A stretch of 64,000 nt of DNA from Methylacidiphilum caldifontis (GCF_017310505.1 NZ_CP065957.1:1178001-1242000); one strand, 5' to 3'. Numbered from the stretch's first letter, positions 26,717 through 36,265 are shown. Notes: generated by a model not told the origin, from the sequence alone. Numbers and translations: made by a program.

Positions 26717-29338
26717 TTAAAATTGGTAAGCTACGGTCCCCTGTATCCAAAACGCCTGTCCAGGAACAACCCAATCAGAATTCGATCCGCTATCAGGAGA
26801 AGCTCCCGCGGCTGCGGCATAAGGAATCCAGTAGTGACTATTAAAGAAATTCCAGAAATAAAGGTTAATCTGCCAGTGTTTACTTTGGTAAAAAAGCTGG
26901 AGATTAGCATAATCTTGAGCTGGGATCCAGGCGGTGTAATTCCAAAAACTTGGGGTTGCATCCATCCAAGTTCCACTCAGGGTGATTCCAAAACCATTAC
27001 TAAACTGATAACTGACCATGGCATTAGCCACAATCTCTGGAAAATCCATCCACGGCCATACGCCAGGCATATAACCAAATCCAAACATACCTGCATCGTC
27101 AAGAGGCAGGTGATGCCTAAAAGCATATCCCGTAGAATAAGACTGTGTTTCAGGAGGACCGAAAGGCAGATCACTAAAATTAGAAATACCACGCATGTAA
27201 GCAAAACCAGCCCTTGCCCAGAAATGCCTTGTAGGCTGATAATTCAAGTTGAATTGAAAAGCGGTCATATGAGTTACGACTGGAGGTAAAGCCACGTAGC
27301 CTTCTTCTAAATGGCTACGAATGCCCGCTGCAGTCAGATAAAGTTTGTTGTGATAAAGATTAAACTTGAGACCTCCTTCTATGTACTGGTCTAAAAGTCT
27401 CATGTTGTTGTCTGTAAAAACAGGAGCAAACCCACCCATATCGGCTGCTGCTGTGGAATAAAGCCAGTTAAAATTAAAATAGACGGTCATCCAGGGGAAA
27501 GGCCTGTATACTGGACTTATGTTGAAGAGGGGAGCAAGAGAAGTCGTGCGAAACTGAGCAAATTGATCTGAAGGAGTACCTGGAGGGGTCACCGCATCGA
27601 CGATATAAGTAGTTGCCCGTGCACCGGCAAGCAAACTGACTTTTGGATGAAACTGAATGTTCCACTGGAGAAAGGGGGCAAAAGCCCAATATTGGGAGTC
27701 TGTTGTCCCTGTAATTCCGTTACCCGGTTCAAAATAATAACCTGGCATACCCGGAATGGGCACTTCGATCTGTTGAGCCACCAGAGCCTGCCAAGCGGGT
27801 GTTAGTCTTGCATCCCAAAGTAAAGGATTTTCGTTCATAATATCAAATTCATTAGGAATATTCAAAAAACTTGTTGAGACATAATCGACATTTCTTTGGT
27901 AATGCCACTCAAAGCCAGTATCCACGTAATGAGAAAAATTAAGACCCTCTTGCTCCTCAAAGTCCTCTTTTTTACCCCAATGTGTCTTTCTTCCCGGTTT
28001 GCCGCCAACCGGGGTGTCAAACTGCAGCCTGATCTCGGTTCGATTATCGACCTCGTAATCTCCCATGACCGCTTCGTCATAAAAATAAGCGGGTTGAATC
28101 GCCCGGTGTCGGGTGTACCAGACCAAGGTGTTGTTTACGATATCGAATCCATCGGTAACGTGGACTCTTTGAATCAGCTGGGTCATCCCCTGATAACCCG
28201 TTTGTGCAGCATCCGGAGGAATAAGCATCGCTCTTCGATTAACCGGTTCAAGACCAGCTCCCGGAAACTGATTATAAGGAATAGGGACTCCATTAGGATA
28301 GGTGGGAGGAAAGCTATTTATTTGAGAAGGCGGCAGAAATCCCGTGTAATACAGGCCATTTAAGAATAGTTCATTAGAAGGCCGATTCATGCCACTGTAG
28401 CCAATGGGAGAAGCATCGGCAAATTCCATGTTAAAATACCAATCTGCGGTATAATTCTCGATGGGCTTGGCACTTAAGGCCGCATAAAAATCCTGCTCAT
28501 CATTATGTACGTATTGCCACCAGCTTCCACTTTCAACCCCCATGTAACTAAACCGGTAAGCCAGTTTATCATTGATTGGCCCTCCAATATCGAGTCCCCA
28601 CAGATAATTTTCATACATCCCCGTGGTGTCATAAACATAACCCCGGAATTTGTCAAAATAGGGTTGTTTGGTCACATAATTCACTATGCCATTGGACCCC
28701 TGTGTTTGACCATAGACCGCATTGGCTGGTCCTTCGAGAATATCGAACGATTGGATCATATTCCAATTCCAAGGAAGACCTGCATTACCCATCATGATAT
28801 TGGTTAATGAAAGTTCGATGCCATTCACATAAGGCACTGCTTGAGTTCCAAGGACATAGGGAGCATCGGTCATAAAATCCATAACCGATCCATAAGTGGT
28901 TGGATTAACAGTGAGTAACGCCATGGGATTCATCATCCCGCCAAGGGCATTGACACCACTGGAATACATCAAGGTTTGATTTACAGGGGTAACTGTTCTG
29001 GGTGTATCCATGACATTCATGGGAATTCCATAGACCGAGTCGATATCGGTTGAAGTCGGTTGCATAGGAAGGTTTGGTTGGGCATAAACGTTGACTTGCT
29101 CAATGGTTGTGGTGGGGGCAGGATCCGATTGGGTTGACTTCTTAAGAGTTGATCCTTCTTGTAGGGGAACAGTTCCATTCGGACCGGAGTCCTGAAAAAG
29201 CGGAGCTGGATCCAGGCTCGTATTTGCAGGGCTGCTAGCTGTTCCCTGTTGTGAATAACCTGGAAGACAAAGCGAATATAAACTACCCAAAAAAACAATA
29301 ATCCTGAAGCCCAGGTTGAATAAGAAAATTTTTCTCAT
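26717..29338 (-). CDS. TonB-dependent receptor
   Basis: An 873-residue receptor. Start ATG 29338 is chosen because AGAGG lies 7 nt upstream (29346-29350); a TTG two codons earlier is less likely. The signal peptide ends near PGYSQ. A low-complexity Ser/Pro/Thr segment (about 30-75) precedes IEQVNVYAQP, a possible TonB box, then the plug (VMDTPRTVTPVNQTLM, IQSFDILEGPANAVYGQTQGSNG). The barrel ends WIQGTVAYQF. Paralogous to the receptors at 1-1755 and 23280-25706. One extracellular loop carries a charged insert (KPGRKTHWGKKEDFEEQEG) absent from the other two. Substrate not predictable. Confidence 0.9.
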   Translation of the reverse strand: MRKIFLFNLGFRIIVFLGSLYSLCLPGYSQQGTASSPANTSLDPAPLFQDSGPNGTVPLQEGSTLKKSTQSDPAPTTTIEQVNVYAQPNLPMQPTSTDIDSVYGIPMNVMDTPRTVTPVNQTLMYSSGVNALGGMMNPMALLTVNPTTYGSVMDFMTDAPYVLGTQAVPYVNGIELSLTNIMMGNAGLPWNWNMIQSFDILEGPANAVYGQTQGSNGIVNYVTKQPYFDKFRGYVYDTTGMYENYLWGLDIGGPINDKLAYRFSYMGVESGSWWQYVHNDEQDFYAALSAKPIENYTADWYFNMEFADASPIGYSGMNRPSNELFLNGLYYTGFLPPSQINSFPPTYPNGVPIPYNQFPGAGLEPVNRRAMLIPPDAAQTGYQGMTQLIQRVHVTDGFDIVNNTLVWYTRHRAIQPAYFYDEAVMGDYEVDNRTEIRLQFDTPVGGKPGRKTHWGKKEDFEEQEGLNFSHYVDTGFEWHYQRNVDYVSTSFLNIPNEFDIMNENPLLWDARLTPAWQALVAQQIEVPIPGMPGYYFEPGNGITGTTDSQYWAFAPFLQWNIQFHPKVSLLAGARATTYIVDAVTPPGTPSDQFAQFRTTSLAPLFNISPVYRPFPWMTVYFNFNWLYSTAAADMGGFAPVFTDNNMRLLDQYIEGGLKFNLYHNKLYLTAAGIRSHLEEGYVALPPVVTHMTAFQFNLNYQPTRHFWARAGFAYMRGISNFSDLPFGPPETQSYSTGYAFRHHLPLDDAGMFGFGYMPGVWPWMDFPEIVANAMVSYQFSNGFGITLSGTWMDATPSFWNYTAWIPAQDYANLQLFYQSKHWQINLYFWNFFNSHYWIPYAAAAGASPDSGSNSDWVVPGQAFWIQGTVAYQF

Positions 29339-29562
29339 GGTCAAACCTCTACATTCATCGGTTTTTCTAAAAACGATCCCTTTTGATTATTTGATCCAAA
29401 TAAATTGAGTAAATACTAACCTTTATCGTGATGCGTATTACCTCCTCTAATATGGGAGGGAGAATAAAGAGAAAAAATTTCCTAAATTTAGAAAATTTTT
29501 AACCCGTTTAGGTCTAAGCCTAAAAAGAGACTCCCCTCACTCTTTCCCTACAGAAAGAACAC

Positions 29563-30870
29563 CTAGAGCTGCAATACTAGGTTTTTAAAATGTTCTCCTC
29601 GCTTTTCAAAATTGAGGTAAAGATGGTAGCTGGGAGCAGCAGGAGAAAAAAGACAGCTATAACCTTTAGGAGTATATCGGCTAGCCAAGAGAACCGCTTC
29701 CTCAAGATCTTTGGCAAAGAATATGTTTTTCTTTGTACATTTATCTTTTAACAAATAACCAATACGCCAACCGGTTTCAGGAAGAAGAATGAGATTTTCA
29801 ATCATGGTCAGTTCGCAGAGCCTCGAACTGAAAGACTCAAGGGAAATTCCCCTATCTTGCCCTCCAATAATGAGTGAGCGGACAGAGGGAATGGCCTCAA
29901 TCCCAGCAAGGGTCGCTTCAGGTACCGTAGATATCGAATCGTTGTAGTAAGCAACCCCTTTTACGGTCGCGACGTACTCGAGTCTATGCGGAAGCCCCTG
30001 AAAAGAATCCAAAGCTTCAGCTATGGCATTCGCAGGCATCCCAAGAAGCAAAGCCGCTGTGGCGGCAAACAGGGCATTCTTTTTATTATGCTTTCCAGGT
30101 ATCTTTAGCCGGCTCAGATCGATCAGGTTATCCTCTTTGCCATCGAGCTGAACGGGTATACCAGGCATTTTTTCTTGTGAAAAGAGATAGTTCGTTAGAT
30201 CTGGATTGTCTTGGTTATAGATGAAATAATCCCCTATAGACTGGAATCTTGCGATGTTGCTCTTGGCATGGGCATAAGCTTCAAAACTACCGTGATAGTT
30301 TAGATGTTCTTGATAAAGGTTTAACCAAAGAGCGATAGAAGGAGAATGCCTACAATACTCCAACTGGTAAGAGGAAAGCTCCAGTACCGCTATCGACTTT
30401 TCATCTGCAAAAGGAATAAGTCGAAAAGGAGGAATACCGATATTGCCTCCCATATAAACCTTGAATCCACCCTGTTTCAACAGGTGATAGATCAAAGAGC
30501 TTGTCGTGCTTTTGCCTTTAGAACCTGTTACACCGATAGTTTTTCCTGGCCAGAACCGAAGGAAGAGTTCTGTTTGTAACACGATTCGTTTCTTCAAAGA
30601 GGGATCAAAAGACAGATGCGCAGTTCGAATACCTGGACTTTTGACAATAAGCTCAAATTGATCAATCTGCTTGAGGAGCTGGTTTTCTTCAATTTTTTTT
30701 ACCCAAGGATTGTTGATCGCATTCAACGCTTGGAGATCTCTGTCACAGACATAGAAAAGGGTTTCAGGCAGAGTTTTGAGCAGTAATTCTAGGGTCGCTT
30801 GGCCTTCCATCCCCAAGCCCCAAACAAGGGTCTTTTTCCCCAAAAAGAAATTGCGAATAGAGTCAATCAT
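29563..30870 (-). CDS. murD2: MurD2-like UDP-MurNAc-L-Ala:L-glutamate ligase
   Basis: A 435-residue Mur ligase. Motifs: ATP loop GVTGSKGKSTTSS (about 113), ELSSYQLE, a GKHNKKNALFAATAAL block, and QGLPHRLEYV followed by YYNDSISTVPEATLAGI. Canonical MurD has NDSKATN there, and its Lys helps bind D-Glu; here it is Ile. NDSIST is the form I associate with MurD2 of Xanthomonas, which adds L-Glu. The gene overlaps the end of a MurL-like gene by 8 bp, and MurL epimerises the added L-Glu to D-Glu. That pairing supports MurD2 over MurD. Acts in the cytoplasm in peptidoglycan precursor synthesis. Whether a canonical murD exists elsewhere cannot be seen. Confidence 0.82.
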   Translation of the reverse strand: MIDSIRNFFLGKKTLVWGLGMEGQATLELLLKTLPETLFYVCDRDLQALNAINNPWVKKIEENQLLKQIDQFELIVKSPGIRTAHLSFDPSLKKRIVLQTELFLRFWPGKTIGVTGSKGKSTTSSLIYHLLKQGGFKVYMGGNIGIPPFRLIPFADEKSIAVLELSSYQLEYCRHSPSIALWLNLYQEHLNYHGSFEAYAHAKSNIARFQSIGDYFIYNQDNPDLTNYLFSQEKMPGIPVQLDGKEDNLIDLSRLKIPGKHNKKNALFAATAALLLGMPANAIAEALDSFQGLPHRLEYVATVKGVAYYNDSISTVPEATLAGIEAIPSVRSLIIGGQDRGISLESFSSRLCELTMIENLILLPETGWRIGYLLKDKCTKKNIFFAKDLEEAVLLASRYTPKGYSCLFSPAAPSYHLYLNFEKRGEHFKNLVLQL

Positions 30871-32281
30871 CGAAAAGAGCTTTTTTTATAACATTTTTTT
30901 GTAGAAGCGACAAAAATTTTTTTGGAAGGCTATGTTCAGTATTAACCAGGTCATAAGTTGCTTGGATAGCATTCCTAGTCATCAATAAATGAGGATATTG
31001 GCTAAAGAGTTTTTCAATCAAAACTGGGGGTTTTTTGCCAGTAGCTTTTGCTTTATGCCAGAGCAGACTTGCTGCAGCTAGGCTCTCTTCTTCCGTTCCC
31101 AAACATTCAAATGGTCTCTGTTCGGCTTTTCCACACAGGGACAAAAAAAGGGAAAAGAGGGATTGTTTTTCCAAGAGGTCGGATCCGAAAATTCCACTTA
31201 TCTTTTGAGCTTCAACAAATGGTCTGAAAATTAAGAAACTAAATAAACATTTAGCACAATGACCACACCAACCTCCGCAATGTCTATTTTTATTACAACT
31301 TTGGAAAACAGACAATGCACCAGGAATTTCCGATATTAACCGGGCAATCTGAATTTCGCTTAAGGGTCTTAAAAGACTGAAATAACTAAAAGAAGGACAA
31401 AGAGAGTCGGCCAGGAATTTTTGGAAATCTCTTTCAAACTCGTAGGATTTAGAGTATTGATGATTTATGCTCTCAGAGGGGACTGTAGGATGATTAGCAC
31501 TAGACTCCTGACTGGCTACATAATTTTTTATTTTGTAGAGGGCCATAAGCATCGTCCCCAAAAAAGCTAAAAGAGCCGAAAAAGGGGTATGCCCATTAAG
31601 AAAACCCTTTTTGTTAAGTTCGAGAAGAAGGCTATCGATCTGCCTTTCCACCACTATAACTTGATCAAGAGGATAAGAAAAATACCTGAGTGTATCCCAT
31701 TGAGCTTTTATGGGATTCAATAAAAAACAGAGGTTATTTTCTTTTTCTTCTTTCATCCATTCCAAGGTCAAAAAGGAATCCTTACCGCCTCCGACCGGAA
31801 TCAAATTACCTTGCAAAGAAAAAATTTCTACGGGCCTAAACTGTTTGGCTGAGTCGCATTCAATGTGCAAAATACCAGGATAGTCCCTCTCAATGCCGTT
31901 ACGGAAAAAAAACTCTCCAAGTCCCTTCAAATAAAGTTTTTGCCACCATTTTATCTGTGATGCAGCAAGGGAGCCTGCCTGGATTAGAATTTCTGGAGAG
32001 CAGGTCGCTTTCCAGTAGCTGATGAGTTCAATCAGTCCAAGCTGAAAAAGGAAAGGATCTAGCCATTCAGCACTCCCTTTTTCTATTGGCCTTCCATATA
32101 CCTTTAAGGAAGGGCGGAAAAAAAGAGCATTACGGCTATTCTTTCCAGTCCAAAATTCATATTCAATATAAAGGTGATCTAGCCTGTTCTCCCACGATAC
32201 ACGACTAAAAACAAACAGCGGATATAATTTCCTAAGCTGAAGAAAATCGGTTTTCCCGATCCCCGAAGAAACATAATCCAT
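30863..32281 (-). CDS. murL: MurL-like UDP-MurNAc-L-Ala-L-Glu epimerase
   Basis: A 472-residue cytoplasmic protein. It carries a PP-loop-like GNLIPVGGGKDSFLTLEWM (Ser near 169), ESSANHPT (about 265), INHQYSKSYEFERDF, FSLLRPLSEIQIARL (about 305) and a Cys cluster CGGWCGHCAKCLFSFLIF (about 338-355), then FGSDLLEKQS and PFECLGTEEES. This order matches MurL, which inverts the terminal L-Glu of UDP-MurNAc-L-Ala-L-Glu with ATP. MurL replaces glutamate racemase in supplying D-Glu to peptidoglycan. The stop overlaps the murD2 start by 8 bp. The identification is from remembered motif order, not a search. Confidence 0.8.
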   Translation of the reverse strand: MDYVSSGIGKTDFLQLRKLYPLFVFSRVSWENRLDHLYIEYEFWTGKNSRNALFFRPSLKVYGRPIEKGSAEWLDPFLFQLGLIELISYWKATCSPEILIQAGSLAASQIKWWQKLYLKGLGEFFFRNGIERDYPGILHIECDSAKQFRPVEIFSLQGNLIPVGGGKDSFLTLEWMKEEKENNLCFLLNPIKAQWDTLRYFSYPLDQVIVVERQIDSLLLELNKKGFLNGHTPFSALLAFLGTMLMALYKIKNYVASQESSANHPTVPSESINHQYSKSYEFERDFQKFLADSLCPSFSYFSLLRPLSEIQIARLISEIPGALSVFQSCNKNRHCGGWCGHCAKCLFSFLIFRPFVEAQKISGIFGSDLLEKQSLFSLFLSLCGKAEQRPFECLGTEEESLAAASLLWHKAKATGKKPPVLIEKLFSQYPHLLMTRNAIQATYDLVNTEHSLPKKFLSLLQKNVIKKALFDD

Positions 32282-32305
32282 TTTTATCTTAAAATTTAAT
32301 GGCTT

Positions 32306-33049
32306 TTAACCGAAGGCTTGGTTTGCCGCTTCAAGGACTTCCTTGCTTCCGATATCGAACCACAACCCTGATATTTCCCAGACATAGACGTCTTGCTTGG
32401 TATAAAGCCATTGGATAAACCGTCCAGGCTGATCCGTATTTTGCTGTTCCTTTAGATAAGTTTTGAAGGCAGTTAAGATCGTTTTGGGAAAAAAATAAAG
32501 GGCCATGGCAACCCATGTTGTTTGAGGATTTTCCGGTTTCTCCTCAAAATAAGTAAGCTTCCTGTTCTCATCAAAATTAACAACCCCGTATTTCGAAGCT
32601 AGCCTTTTATCTTTGAGGTTGTATATCCCCACAAGAGGTTTATTTTTTGTTTTTGCTTCATCCACAAAAGATAGAAGCGAAGAACTAAAGAGGTTATCGC
32701 TGGCAAGAACAAGCAAGTCATCCTCGATTTTCTTGGACTCTATGGCAAACTGGATATCTCCAATCGCTCCAAGCCGATTATGTTCTGTCGTTGAGCCATC
32801 ATCTAGTATTTCAACAACAAGCTTTCTTGTCGATTTTCCTAGGTAGCGCTCTTTCCATTCAACAAAATGGGTATAAAACTTGTGATTGGTCACCACATAA
32901 ATTTCATCTAGGCCAGGCAGTTCAAGGAGCTTATCTGTGATGTGGTTCATGATCGGTTGGCCAGCAACCGTTAAAAGGGCCTTGGGTTGGTTTAACGTAA
33001 GAGGATACAGTCTGGTTGCATAACCGGCAGAAAGCAGTAAAGCACGCAT
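32306..33049 (-). CDS. NDP-sugar nucleotidyltransferase
   Basis: A 247-residue nucleotidyltransferase of the glucose-1-phosphate thymidylyltransferase/RmlA type. Seen: MRALLLSAGYATRLYPLT with the nucleotide-binding Gly-rich loop, PKALLTVAGQPIMNHI, a metal-binding ASDN, and YFEEKPENPQ. The C-terminal WFDIGSKEVLEAAN closes the fold. It activates a sugar phosphate with an NTP; the sugar is uncertain. GGAGAA sits 5 nt before the ATG. It lies 24 bp before murL and 40 bp after ptsI in a single-direction run, so it may share their transcript. Confidence 0.88.
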   Translation of the reverse strand: MRALLLSAGYATRLYPLTLNQPKALLTVAGQPIMNHITDKLLELPGLDEIYVVTNHKFYTHFVEWKERYLGKSTRKLVVEILDDGSTTEHNRLGAIGDIQFAIESKKIEDDLLVLASDNLFSSSLLSFVDEAKTKNKPLVGIYNLKDKRLASKYGVVNFDENRKLTYFEEKPENPQTTWVAMALYFFPKTILTAFKTYLKEQQNTDQPGRFIQWLYTKQDVYVWEISGLWFDIGSKEVLEAANQAFG

Positions 33050-33089
33050 GTTTTCTCCGTAAAGTTTAAAATTGTCCCCGATCCTTGTC

Positions 33090-34853
33090 CTAGCTTTTGA
33101 AAAAGATGGGGGGTAAAAAAGATCGAGTGATCTCTTTTAATATTTCAAAAACTTCCTGAGCCGTCTTTGCTCTCCACAGTGGCTCAAGACTTCCTCTAAT
33201 TTTGCTGACATCCAAGAATTGCACAGCTCTTTTGGTCCTCTGAATGAATACCGAACCCATGCTGAGTCTATCGATTCCTAAAGCAAGGAAAAAAGGTAAA
33301 AGGTAGATGTCGCTAGACATCTCCCCACATATACTAATAGGAATGTTTTTCTTTATCGCCGCGTCAGCTGCCATTCGAATCAAAAGGAGAACAGAAGGAT
33401 GAAAAGGTTGATAAAGATACTCGACATTATTGTTCATTCGATCAACAGCTAGAGTATATTGAATGAGATCATTGCTGCCAATACTAAAAAAATCGACTAT
33501 CTGGGCAAAGTGTTCTGCAATCAGACATGAAGAAGGAGTTTCAATCATGATCCCACACTGAGGCTCTCCAAAGGGAATGCCCTGGGTCGAGAGTTCCTCT
33601 TTTGCTTGCTCAATGATCTCTTTTGTGGCGAGCACCTCGGAGAGATCTGTGATCATGGGGAACATCACCGATACATTGCCCTCTACTGCCGCTCTTAAGA
33701 TTGCCCTTAACTGCGTTTTAAACATCTCCTTTTCTTTCAAAGAAATCCGAATACCCCTTGCTCCTAGAACCGGATTTTCTTCCATCCATCTCCAGGGAAG
33801 ATACGCAACCACTTTGTCTGCTCCCAAGTCCAGGGTTCTAATGATAACCGGGTTAGGCTTGGCATTGACCGCTGCATTTCTATAAAGTTGGTACTGCTCT
33901 TCCTCCGTAGGGGGACGATTGGATTTCAAGAAAAGGAACTCCGTCCGGTAAAGTCCAATCCCATCAGCCCCGCTTTTGAGCATAACCGGTATATCCTCTG
34001 GAAACTCGATATTGGCAGAAACATACACTTTTTGTCCATCTTGAGACTGTACTTTTTGAGAGAGGATTTCATGATCTTTTTTTTCGTAAAAGAAACAGGA
34101 CAAAGCTTGCTTTTTCATCATTTCTATTTTTTCAGCTGAAGGGTTAACGATTAGAATTCCCTTTGAACCATCAACAAGAATTGTTTGCCCATTCGTTATG
34201 CTCTGCAAAAGATCCGGTACACCAACAATGGCGGGAATACCCTGGGACCTGGCTAAAATGACCGCATGAGAAGTTCTACTCCTATCTTCGGTAACAATAC
34301 CTGCAACATGTCTGAGATCAAGAGATACCAGGTCAGAGAGCATCAGCAAATCGGCTATTAATATTCTAGGAGAATCAAGGATCGGAGTATATCCTTCTTC
34401 ACCTTGAAGTTTTTTCAATACCCTTTTGGCTAGATCCCTGATTTCAATCGCTCTTTCCCTTAAGTATTCATCATCCCCGATCTTGTTCAGGCCAGCAATG
34501 AATGAACGGATGATATCCTGGTAAGCCGCTTCAACGCAAACAAGGTCCCGTTCCAATTTTTCTTTAACCGCCTGCAAAATCATTTCATCTTCAAGAGCCA
34601 GAATCTGCATATCAAAAAGGCTCTCTTCCACGGTCAATCCAAGGGAACTCAGTGAAGCTTTGGCTTTAAGAAGATCTTCTTTTGTTTGCAGAATGGCCTT
34701 TTCAAATCTTTCTAGTTCAGCACGAATTTCCGAAGGCAAAATCTTTTTTTGCCGGACGATTTCGTGCTCCAGTTGCAAGATCAAAGCAGAACCAATGGCA
34801 AAGCCTGGAGAAGCAGCAACTCCCTCCATGGCCTTTTCTTTAAGCTCCATCAT
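33090..34853 (-). CDS. ptsI: Phosphoenolpyruvate-protein phosphotransferase (PTS enzyme I)
   Basis: A 587-residue EI. The N-terminal swivelling domain has the active His in DRSRTSHAVILARSQGIPA (about residue 195), where most EI have GGRTSH. The PEP-binding barrel carries GIGLYRTEFLF, RTLDLGADK, NPVLGARGIR and the C-terminal SICGEMSSD with the catalytic Cys. It phosphorylates HPr from PEP. No EII permease lies nearby. With HPr and HPr kinase next door it most likely forms a regulatory phosphorelay. Confidence 0.93.
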   Translation of the reverse strand: MMELKEKAMEGVAASPGFAIGSALILQLEHEIVRQKKILPSEIRAELERFEKAILQTKEDLLKAKASLSSLGLTVEESLFDMQILALEDEMILQAVKEKLERDLVCVEAAYQDIIRSFIAGLNKIGDDEYLRERAIEIRDLAKRVLKKLQGEEGYTPILDSPRILIADLLMLSDLVSLDLRHVAGIVTEDRSRTSHAVILARSQGIPAIVGVPDLLQSITNGQTILVDGSKGILIVNPSAEKIEMMKKQALSCFFYEKKDHEILSQKVQSQDGQKVYVSANIEFPEDIPVMLKSGADGIGLYRTEFLFLKSNRPPTEEEQYQLYRNAAVNAKPNPVIIRTLDLGADKVVAYLPWRWMEENPVLGARGIRISLKEKEMFKTQLRAILRAAVEGNVSVMFPMITDLSEVLATKEIIEQAKEELSTQGIPFGEPQCGIMIETPSSCLIAEHFAQIVDFFSIGSNDLIQYTLAVDRMNNNVEYLYQPFHPSVLLLIRMAADAAIKKNIPISICGEMSSDIYLLPFFLALGIDRLSMGSVFIQRTKRAVQFLDVSKIRGSLEPLWRAKTAQEVFEILKEITRSFLPPIFFKS

Positions 34854-34913
34854 ATTTCGCCGTCTTTAAAAAACTAACTGGTCTTCTCCCCTTTTTTATG
34901 ACTTATCCCTTCT

Positions 34914-35231
34914 TCAGGATTCTTCACCAAATTTGTTATTTACAAGGTTAACAAGCGCCTCTACGGCTTCCCGAGCATCCCTACCCGTAGCGGTTATTTT
35001 TAGTTTTGATCCTTTACTAGCAGCCAAAAGCATGATCCCCATGATGCTCTTTCCATTGACTTCTTCTCCATCTTTTTCTACCCTAATATCGGATTCATAC
35101 CGGTTAGCAATCTTAACAAACATTGCTGCAGGCCTTGCATGAATCCCCAACTTGTTTTGAACAAGCACTTCGGATGCCACCGGAGAAAACTTTTCTTTTT
35201 GTTCCTCCGCACTTCGATCTTCTGCATTCAT
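34914..35231 (-). CDS. ptsH: HPr phosphocarrier protein
   Basis: A 105-residue protein with an extra N-terminal segment of about 18 residues before the HPr fold. The active His is in GIHARPA (His-31). The regulatory Ser targeted by HPr kinase is in NGKSIMGIM (Ser-62). Its ATG directly abuts the TAG of hprK. It receives phosphate from enzyme I on His and from HprK on Ser. Confidence 0.94.
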   Translation of the reverse strand: MNAEDRSAEEQKEKFSPVASEVLVQNKLGIHARPAAMFVKIANRYESDIRVEKDGEEVNGKSIMGIMLLAASKGSKLKITATGRDAREAVEALVNLVNNKFGEES

Positions 35232-36212
35232 CTATAGTTTCCTACTGTTTTTGCCGGTTATTTTTAGCAATTTTTCGTTGAACTCAGCAGCAGCGTTGTA
35301 TCCCATAGATCTTAATTTCTGATCTAATGCCGCCACTTCAACTAAAGTAGCCAAATCCCTTCCAGGCCGAATCGGGATAGTGACATGGGGAACTTTAATA
35401 TTAAAAATCTCATAATAACTCTGATTTAAATTTACCCTTTCAATCTCATCCCCTTTTTCTACTTCCTTAAGCGTTGCAACCATGTCCAATTTTTTTTCAG
35501 GTCGAATGGCCCTTAATCCAAAAAGAGTAGTCACATCAATTATTCCTATTCCCCTCACCTCCATATGAAATCGACCCAAATCTGGAGCCCTACCCACCAA
35601 CTCCCTTCCTTCCAGGCAATAAATCGTAGTAATATCATCAGCTACCAAAGAGTACCCCCTTTCGACTAGAGAAAGAACACATTCGCTTTTCCCGATCCCA
35701 CTTGGTCCTTTGATAAGAACGCCTATGCCCTGAATATCCACCATGCTACCTTGTTCATTGGTCCGTGGCGCAAAATCCATTTCCAGGCATATAGTTACCG
35801 TATTGATTAACCTCATTGTATGGAGTTGTGAAACAAAAAGGGGAACTCCCAATAGTTCTGCCTGTTTAACGATAAAGGAAGGAGGCGTCATCCCCCGGGA
35901 AATAATCAGGCAAGGAATTTTCTTCATGAAAAGTTGTCTTACCCGTTGTTCAGACTCCTCGGTCGCAAGGCTTTTTAGATAGGACATCTCTCCCCACCCA
36001 ATAATCTGAACTCTTTGTCTTGGGAAATATCGCAAATAACCTGACAGTTGTAAGCCTGGCCTGTTAATTGAACCTTCTCTGATCAGCCGATTAAAACCTT
36101 TTTTACCTGCGATCAGTTTCAGTTGAAGCAGTTCGCCATGTTGCTTGTAAAACTCTCCAATAGTTATTTTGGGAATAAACTTAGTCGATATACTATTGGA
36201 TTGAACTTTCAT
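35232..36212 (-). CDS. hprK: HPr kinase/phosphorylase
   Basis: A 326-residue HprK. It has a Walker A GPSGIGKSE (about 159), LVADDITTIY (the metal-site Asp) and the HprK signature MEVRGIGIIDVTTLFG, then PIRPGRDLATLVEVAAL. It phosphorylates and dephosphorylates HPr on Ser. The ATG at 36212 is preferred over a TTG five codons upstream; neither has a strong ribosome site. It is the first of the hprK-ptsH-ptsI set. Confidence 0.92.
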   Translation of the reverse strand: MKVQSNSISTKFIPKITIGEFYKQHGELLQLKLIAGKKGFNRLIREGSINRPGLQLSGYLRYFPRQRVQIIGWGEMSYLKSLATEESEQRVRQLFMKKIPCLIISRGMTPPSFIVKQAELLGVPLFVSQLHTMRLINTVTICLEMDFAPRTNEQGSMVDIQGIGVLIKGPSGIGKSECVLSLVERGYSLVADDITTIYCLEGRELVGRAPDLGRFHMEVRGIGIIDVTTLFGLRAIRPEKKLDMVATLKEVEKGDEIERVNLNQSYYEIFNIKVPHVTIPIRPGRDLATLVEVAALDQKLRSMGYNAAAEFNEKLLKITGKNSRKL

Positions 36213-36265
36213 CAAGAAGCTTGGCAAACTTTTCTTATAAGAAACAAAATTATCTTAAAAAATCA

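Noticed and set aside
29440-29470. CCTCC/GGAGG dyad upstream of the third receptor gene
   Set aside because: Only five base pairs with a nine-base loop; too weak to call an operator or terminator.
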